From assembly GCA_018660305.1 (NCBI GenBank), contig JABJKO010000059.1, positions 1-23,996 on the forward strand: DNA of 23,996 nucleotides, written 5' to 3'. Each line of letters begins with the position of its first letter. The stretch's first letter is position 1. A model generated the notes under the pieces. It had not been told where the DNA came from, did no database searches, and saw only the letters and a program-made list of their open reading frames with translations. A program made the translations under genes and the position numbers. Below, one piece after another: positions 21,168 through 23,996 of this stretch. The DNA comes from Rhodospirillaceae bacterium. Its GTDB lineage: Bacteria; Pseudomonadota; Alphaproteobacteria; MPNO01; UBA2964.

Positions 21168-22220
21168 TTAGCCGTACAAATGGGTTCCCAGAATAAAGCG
21201 CTGTCCTGCCGTCACCGGCAGGACTTCGTGCAGCAGGGAGCACGACCACACAATGGCGGTGCCTTCTTCCACGTCATAGCGGTGATCGCTGCTCTCCCGG
21301 AAGGTCAGCTCACCGCCTTCGAAAGAGCTATTGTTCAGATTGACCGAAACGGTGAACCGGCGGTGCTGCGTGGTTTTCGTGGGGTTGTCTCGGTGGGCGG
21401 GAAGACTGCCGTCCTCTGCCACGTCATAACAGGCGATCCGGTATTCCTCGCGGTCCGACGGCCGGTAACCGAATGCTTTTTCCATCTGCGGCACGATCCG
21501 GCCCAACACTTCCTGGTCGAGCACCTGCGTCAATCCCGTGTCGCGCACGATATACTGGACCACATTGCCATAGCGCGCGTTGCGCACCTTGAAATCGCCC
21601 TCTTCGATATTGAAGCCGGCGCTGTTCTGGCCGTCTCCCTCCCAGAGGGGGACCGGGTTATGCCAGGTTTCCATGAGCCGGCGGCACATGTCGGCATCCA
21701 TGGCGTTGGGAATGACCAGGACCGGTGGGTGGGCGCCGAGCGATCCGCTGGGACGCCGCGCCGCCATCCCTCTCAGACAGGCGAGGATGCGATCGGTCTG
21801 CTCGATCACATCCTGATGCTCATAGATATCGACGACCCGGCCATTTGGGTCGACCACGATACTGGCCGGTGGTGCGGGGCTATGGGTAGCCTCGATCCCG
21901 TAGGCGCGAAAGACTGCCCCGTCCGGGTCCGACAGCAGACGGAACGGAAGGGCCTCTCCCCCTGTCAGCGCGGTAATCTCGGGGCCTTGCCGCCGGGAAA
22001 TCATGAACAGGGTGGCCTCGATGCCGTTCAGCCGCTCACAAAGCCCGGTAACGGCGTGCACCAACTCGGCGCTGTCTTCGTGGCTGGACTGGCTGGAACG
22101 CCGGTCGAACACCAGGACTACCGGAGCGCCCATTACGTCGTCTTCCAGGGGGGTTGCGTTGCAATTGTCCTGATCGCGCAGCGCGAAGGCCGGTATGATG
22201 TGGCCGATTTCTGCCAGCAT
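21168..22220 (-). CDS. Cysteine-less peroxiredoxin-like domain fused to a prolyl-4-hydroxylase-like 2OG-Fe(II) oxygenase
   Basis: A 350-residue two-domain protein. Residues 1-155 have the AhpC/TSA outline: IGHIIPAFALRDQ, APVVLVFDRR at the strand before the peroxidatic loop, ALPFRLLSDPDGAVFRAYGI, and PASIVVDPNGRVVDIYE. Where the peroxidatic Cys should be, the loop reads RRSSQSSHED, so Ser (45/46) replaces it. Residues 165-350 form a P4H-like oxygenase: H276-x-D278 (PAHRDN), H331 (SLLHEV) and R341 (GQRFIL) give the iron and 2-oxoglutarate sites, with FEGGELTF between them. The active site is complete. GAGGAG lies 8 bases before the start. The inactive peroxiredoxin module is probably a binding or sensing part. 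The substrate (protein prolyl, peptide or small molecule) is unknown. Confidence 0.88.
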   Translation of the reverse strand: MLAEIGHIIPAFALRDQDNCNATPLEDDVMGAPVVLVFDRRSSQSSHEDSAELVHAVTGLCERLNGIEATLFMISRRQGPEITALTGGEALPFRLLSDPDGAVFRAYGIEATHSPAPPASIVVDPNGRVVDIYEHQDVIEQTDRILACLRGMAARRPSGSLGAHPPVLVIPNAMDADMCRRLMETWHNPVPLWEGDGQNSAGFNIEEGDFKVRNARYGNVVQYIVRDTGLTQVLDQEVLGRIVPQMEKAFGYRPSDREEYRIACYDVAEDGSLPAHRDNPTKTTQHRRFTVSVNLNNSSFEGGELTFRESSDHRYDVEEGTAIVWSCSLLHEVLPVTAGQRFILGTHLYG

Positions 22221-22325
22221 GGCGCAGGCTCCTCAACTGCCCGGAGATTTGATACTCTATCCTAGCGGGTTTTAAGGCGGCGGGGAGCCTTGATTTCCGG
22301 CCGCTTGGAATTCTGCGAGGAATGG

Positions 22326-22916
22326 ATGAGTCAGATCAACCCACCCTATGACGTAACCACCCGTGGCGTGCATCATCTGGCGTTGACCACCGACGACATG
22401 AAGGTGACCACCGAGTTTTTCGTGGATGTGCTCGGCATGCCGTTGATCCATGCCATGCGCGTGCCCCCCGGTCTCGGTACGGGCCCCAATAACCGGGGCA
22501 ACCCGCCCTATGAAAATTTGCGGCATTATTTCTTCGATATGGGCAATGACAGCCTTCTGGCGTTTTTCGAAATCCCCAAGGGGGCCGAGGAACAGACCAA
22601 CCGCAACGCCCTTGGCGGCATGCAGCATGTGGCCTTTGTCGTGACCGCCGAAAAGTTTAAGGAAATCGAGCAGCGGCTGGATGCCCATGGCATAGAGCGC
22701 ACGGATGCCATCCCCCAGCTACCGGGCCTGCTGGGGATCTATTTTTACGACCCCAACGGCATCCGGATGGAGATGGCCTGCCAGCCCGACGACGGCGAGG
22801 CGCCGGATGTGCTGGCGTGCAACACCCAAACCAAGGCGCAGGCGCGGGCCGAGCTGGAAACGCTGGACGCCGATGCCGCCTGGATCGACCGGGTGCTTGC
22901 ACCCTTAGCTGATTAG
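22326..22916 (+). CDS. VOC-fold protein 2 (glyoxalase / extradiol-dioxygenase family)
   Basis: A 196-residue vicinal-oxygen-chelate protein. The first module opens with GVHHLALTTDDMKVTTEFFV (metal His), the second with GGMQHVAFVVTAEKFKEIEQ (second His), and the third ligand is the Glu of DPNGIRMEMAC. These are the H/H/E positions of extradiol dioxygenases and glyoxalases. It is not obviously a close copy of the VOC protein at 13847. The ATG at 22326 is preferred because GCGAGGA is just upstream; the reading frame is open further upstream. The C-terminal tail (about 155-196) is a charged helix beyond the core fold. The next gene begins 15 bases after its stop, so the two are co-transcribed. 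Confidence 0.85.
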   Translation: MSQINPPYDVTTRGVHHLALTTDDMKVTTEFFVDVLGMPLIHAMRVPPGLGTGPNNRGNPPYENLRHYFFDMGNDSLLAFFEIPKGAEEQTNRNALGGMQHVAFVVTAEKFKEIEQRLDAHGIERTDAIPQLPGLLGIYFYDPNGIRMEMACQPDDGEAPDVLACNTQTKAQARAELETLDADAAWIDRVLAPLAD

Positions 22917-22930
22917 ACACAGGGATCAAA

Positions 22931-23899
22931 ATGGCTCAAACCACCGCGCGTATAGAGGGGCGCATCGACGTCCACCATCATGTGCTGCCGGAATTCTACA
23001 AGGATATGCAGCGTGCCGCCGGCATCACCGGCACCGCCTATCAATCCTTCCCGGACTGGACACCGGAGAAATCCCTGGCGGTCATGGAGGCGCACAATAT
23101 CGCCACCACCATCCTGTCCTTCACATCGCCGGGCATCTATTTCGGTGATCTCGCCCAGACCCGTGAATCGGCGCGCATCTGCAACGACTATCTCGCGAAG
23201 CTGGCGTCCGACCATCCCGGCCGGTTCGGCGGCTTTGCGTTTCTGCCCCTGCCCGATATGGACGCCTCCCTGCGGGAGCTGGAGCGGGTTCTCGATGAGC
23301 TGAAGCTGGATGGCGTCACCCTGCTGACCAGCGTTGACGAGCGCTACATGGGCCATCCCGATTTCGAGCCTCTCTATGAAGAGCTTAACCGGCGCAAGGC
23401 GGTGACCTTCATCCACCCGTGCTATCCGCCCGGCACCGAGGCCGATGGGTGGAATATCCCGCGCATGATCATCGACTACCCGTTCGAGACCACCCGGGTC
23501 GCCACCAATCTCATCATGAACGGCGTGATGGAGCGGCTGCCCGATATCCCGTTTATCCTGTCCCATTCCGGCGGCACCCTGCCGTTTCTCGCCCATCGCA
23601 TCGCCATCTTCGACAAGAAGACCGCGCTGCAGGACAAGTACCCCAAGGGCGCGATGGCCTATATGAAACGCTTCTATTTCGACACGGCGCTGTCCGGCGA
23701 TGCCGTGCCCCTGGCCGCGCTATCAGGCGTCATAGATCCGTCGCAGATCCTGTTCGGTACTGACTATCCCTATATTTCCGAGGATGTGGTCGCCAGTGAA
23801 ACCGCCGGGTTCGATGCCTATGCGGGTTTCGATGACGCGACACGGGCCCTGATCAACCGGACAAACGCCGAGAGACTGTTCCCCCGTTTTGCCGGTTAG
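22931..23899 (+). CDS. Amidohydrolase-2 family (ACMSD-like) decarboxylase/hydrolase
   Basis: A 322-residue TIM-barrel enzyme of the aminocarboxymuconate-semialdehyde decarboxylase-like group. All expected metal-site elements are present: H15-x-H17 in IDVHHHVLPEFY, the His of KAVTFIHPCYPPG, the His of IPFILSHSGGTLPFLAHR, and the Asp of ILFGTDYPYI. It differs from the amidohydrolase at 10596 in having the intact HxH. Likely chemistry is nonoxidative decarboxylation or C-C hydrolysis of an aromatic or muconate-type acid (family knowledge); the substrate is unknown. It is coupled to the upstream VOC gene, forming a ring-cleavage-then-decarboxylation-like pair (inference). Confidence 0.9.
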   Translation: MAQTTARIEGRIDVHHHVLPEFYKDMQRAAGITGTAYQSFPDWTPEKSLAVMEAHNIATTILSFTSPGIYFGDLAQTRESARICNDYLAKLASDHPGRFGGFAFLPLPDMDASLRELERVLDELKLDGVTLLTSVDERYMGHPDFEPLYEELNRRKAVTFIHPCYPPGTEADGWNIPRMIIDYPFETTRVATNLIMNGVMERLPDIPFILSHSGGTLPFLAHRIAIFDKKTALQDKYPKGAMAYMKRFYFDTALSGDAVPLAALSGVIDPSQILFGTDYPYISEDVVASETAGFDAYAGFDDATRALINRTNAERLFPRFAG

Positions 23900-23970
23900 A
23901 GCCCTATACACCTAAATAGAATCAATTTGATGGGGCGTATGGGCTTCCCGGTTAGGCGCGGTGCGCAGCG

Positions 23971-23986
23971 CGATGCTTGCGCATCG
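23971..23986. other. Palindromic intergenic sequence at the window edge
   Basis: CGATGC-TTGC-GCATCG is a 6-bp hairpin, and an overlapping alternative stem GCTTGC / GCAAGC (23975-23980 with 23988-23993) competes with it. This kind of nested GC-rich palindrome is common in intergenic repeats or terminators. It lies after the last amidohydrolase gene. The window ends before more context is available. Confidence 0.4.
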
Positions 23987-23996
23987 GGCAAGCGCC

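Noticed and set aside
23900..23996. Possible C-terminus of a minus-strand gene entering from the right edge (stop at 23952)
   Set aside because: Only 14 codons are visible, and the region is palindromic and repeat-like, so coding cannot be supported.

Overview
The window is GC-rich, densely coded DNA that most resembles an alphaproteobacterium, probably Rhodospirillales-like or marine. This is inferred from the TorF-type outer-membrane protein, the CnoX (WCGPC) - LON-domain - Trm112 - DUF971 block next to a UbiH-type hydroxylase, the ProXp-ala deacylase and the codon use. No transposase, integrase, phage gene, CRISPR array or rRNA is visible. The only RNA gene is a tRNA-Gly(GCC).

Layout. Bases 1-2286: end of a TorF-like porin (minus) and a UbiH/COQ6-family hydroxylase (plus). 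Bases 2305-7050 (minus): ProXp-ala, CnoX, LON-domain protein, Trm112 and DUF971, followed by a flavin-dependent halogenase (FDH-1). Then the tRNA-Gly and a second halogenase (FDH-2, minus, 7372-8967). Divergent from FDH-2 is an overlapping pair: a Cys-rich protein of unknown family and a protein with the His-x-Asp...His...Arg pattern of TauD-like Fe(II)/2-oxoglutarate oxygenases. Bases 10596-15445: an ACMSD-like amidohydrolase (minus) diverges from a plus-strand run of a MetE-C-like methyltransferase, a haem-oxygenase-fold (TenA/PqqC/HDO-like) protein, a VOC-fold protein and a hydratase-aldolase of the dihydrodipicolinate-synthase superfamily. Bases 15454-20524: a TetR repressor faces a small membrane protein, a PNPOx-like flavoprotein, a disulfide-reductase-like flavoprotein and a GMC oxidoreductase. 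The TetR intergenic region carries three palindromes with AGAC/GTCT cores placed on two good sigma70-type promoters. Bases 20521-22220 (minus): a GNAT acetyltransferase and a fusion of a cysteine-less peroxiredoxin-like domain with a prolyl-4-hydroxylase-like oxygenase. Bases 22326-23899: a second VOC protein and a second ACMSD-like amidohydrolase.

How it fits together. The housekeeping part concerns ubiquinone synthesis, proteostasis and tRNA editing. The rest is an accessory set of redox and C-C bond chemistry: two halogenases, two or three non-haem iron oxygenase candidates, two VOC enzymes, two decarboxylase-type amidohydrolases, one aldolase and several flavoproteins. The best candidates for something undescribed are (i) the FDH-2 / Cys-rich protein / 2OG-oxygenase divergon and (ii) the methyltransferase / HDO-like / VOC / aldolase operon with its divergent amidohydrolase. 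Substrates cannot be read from the sequence. A second recurrent feature is a set of short tandem duplications (7-15 bp) at gene junctions, three of which touch stop codons.
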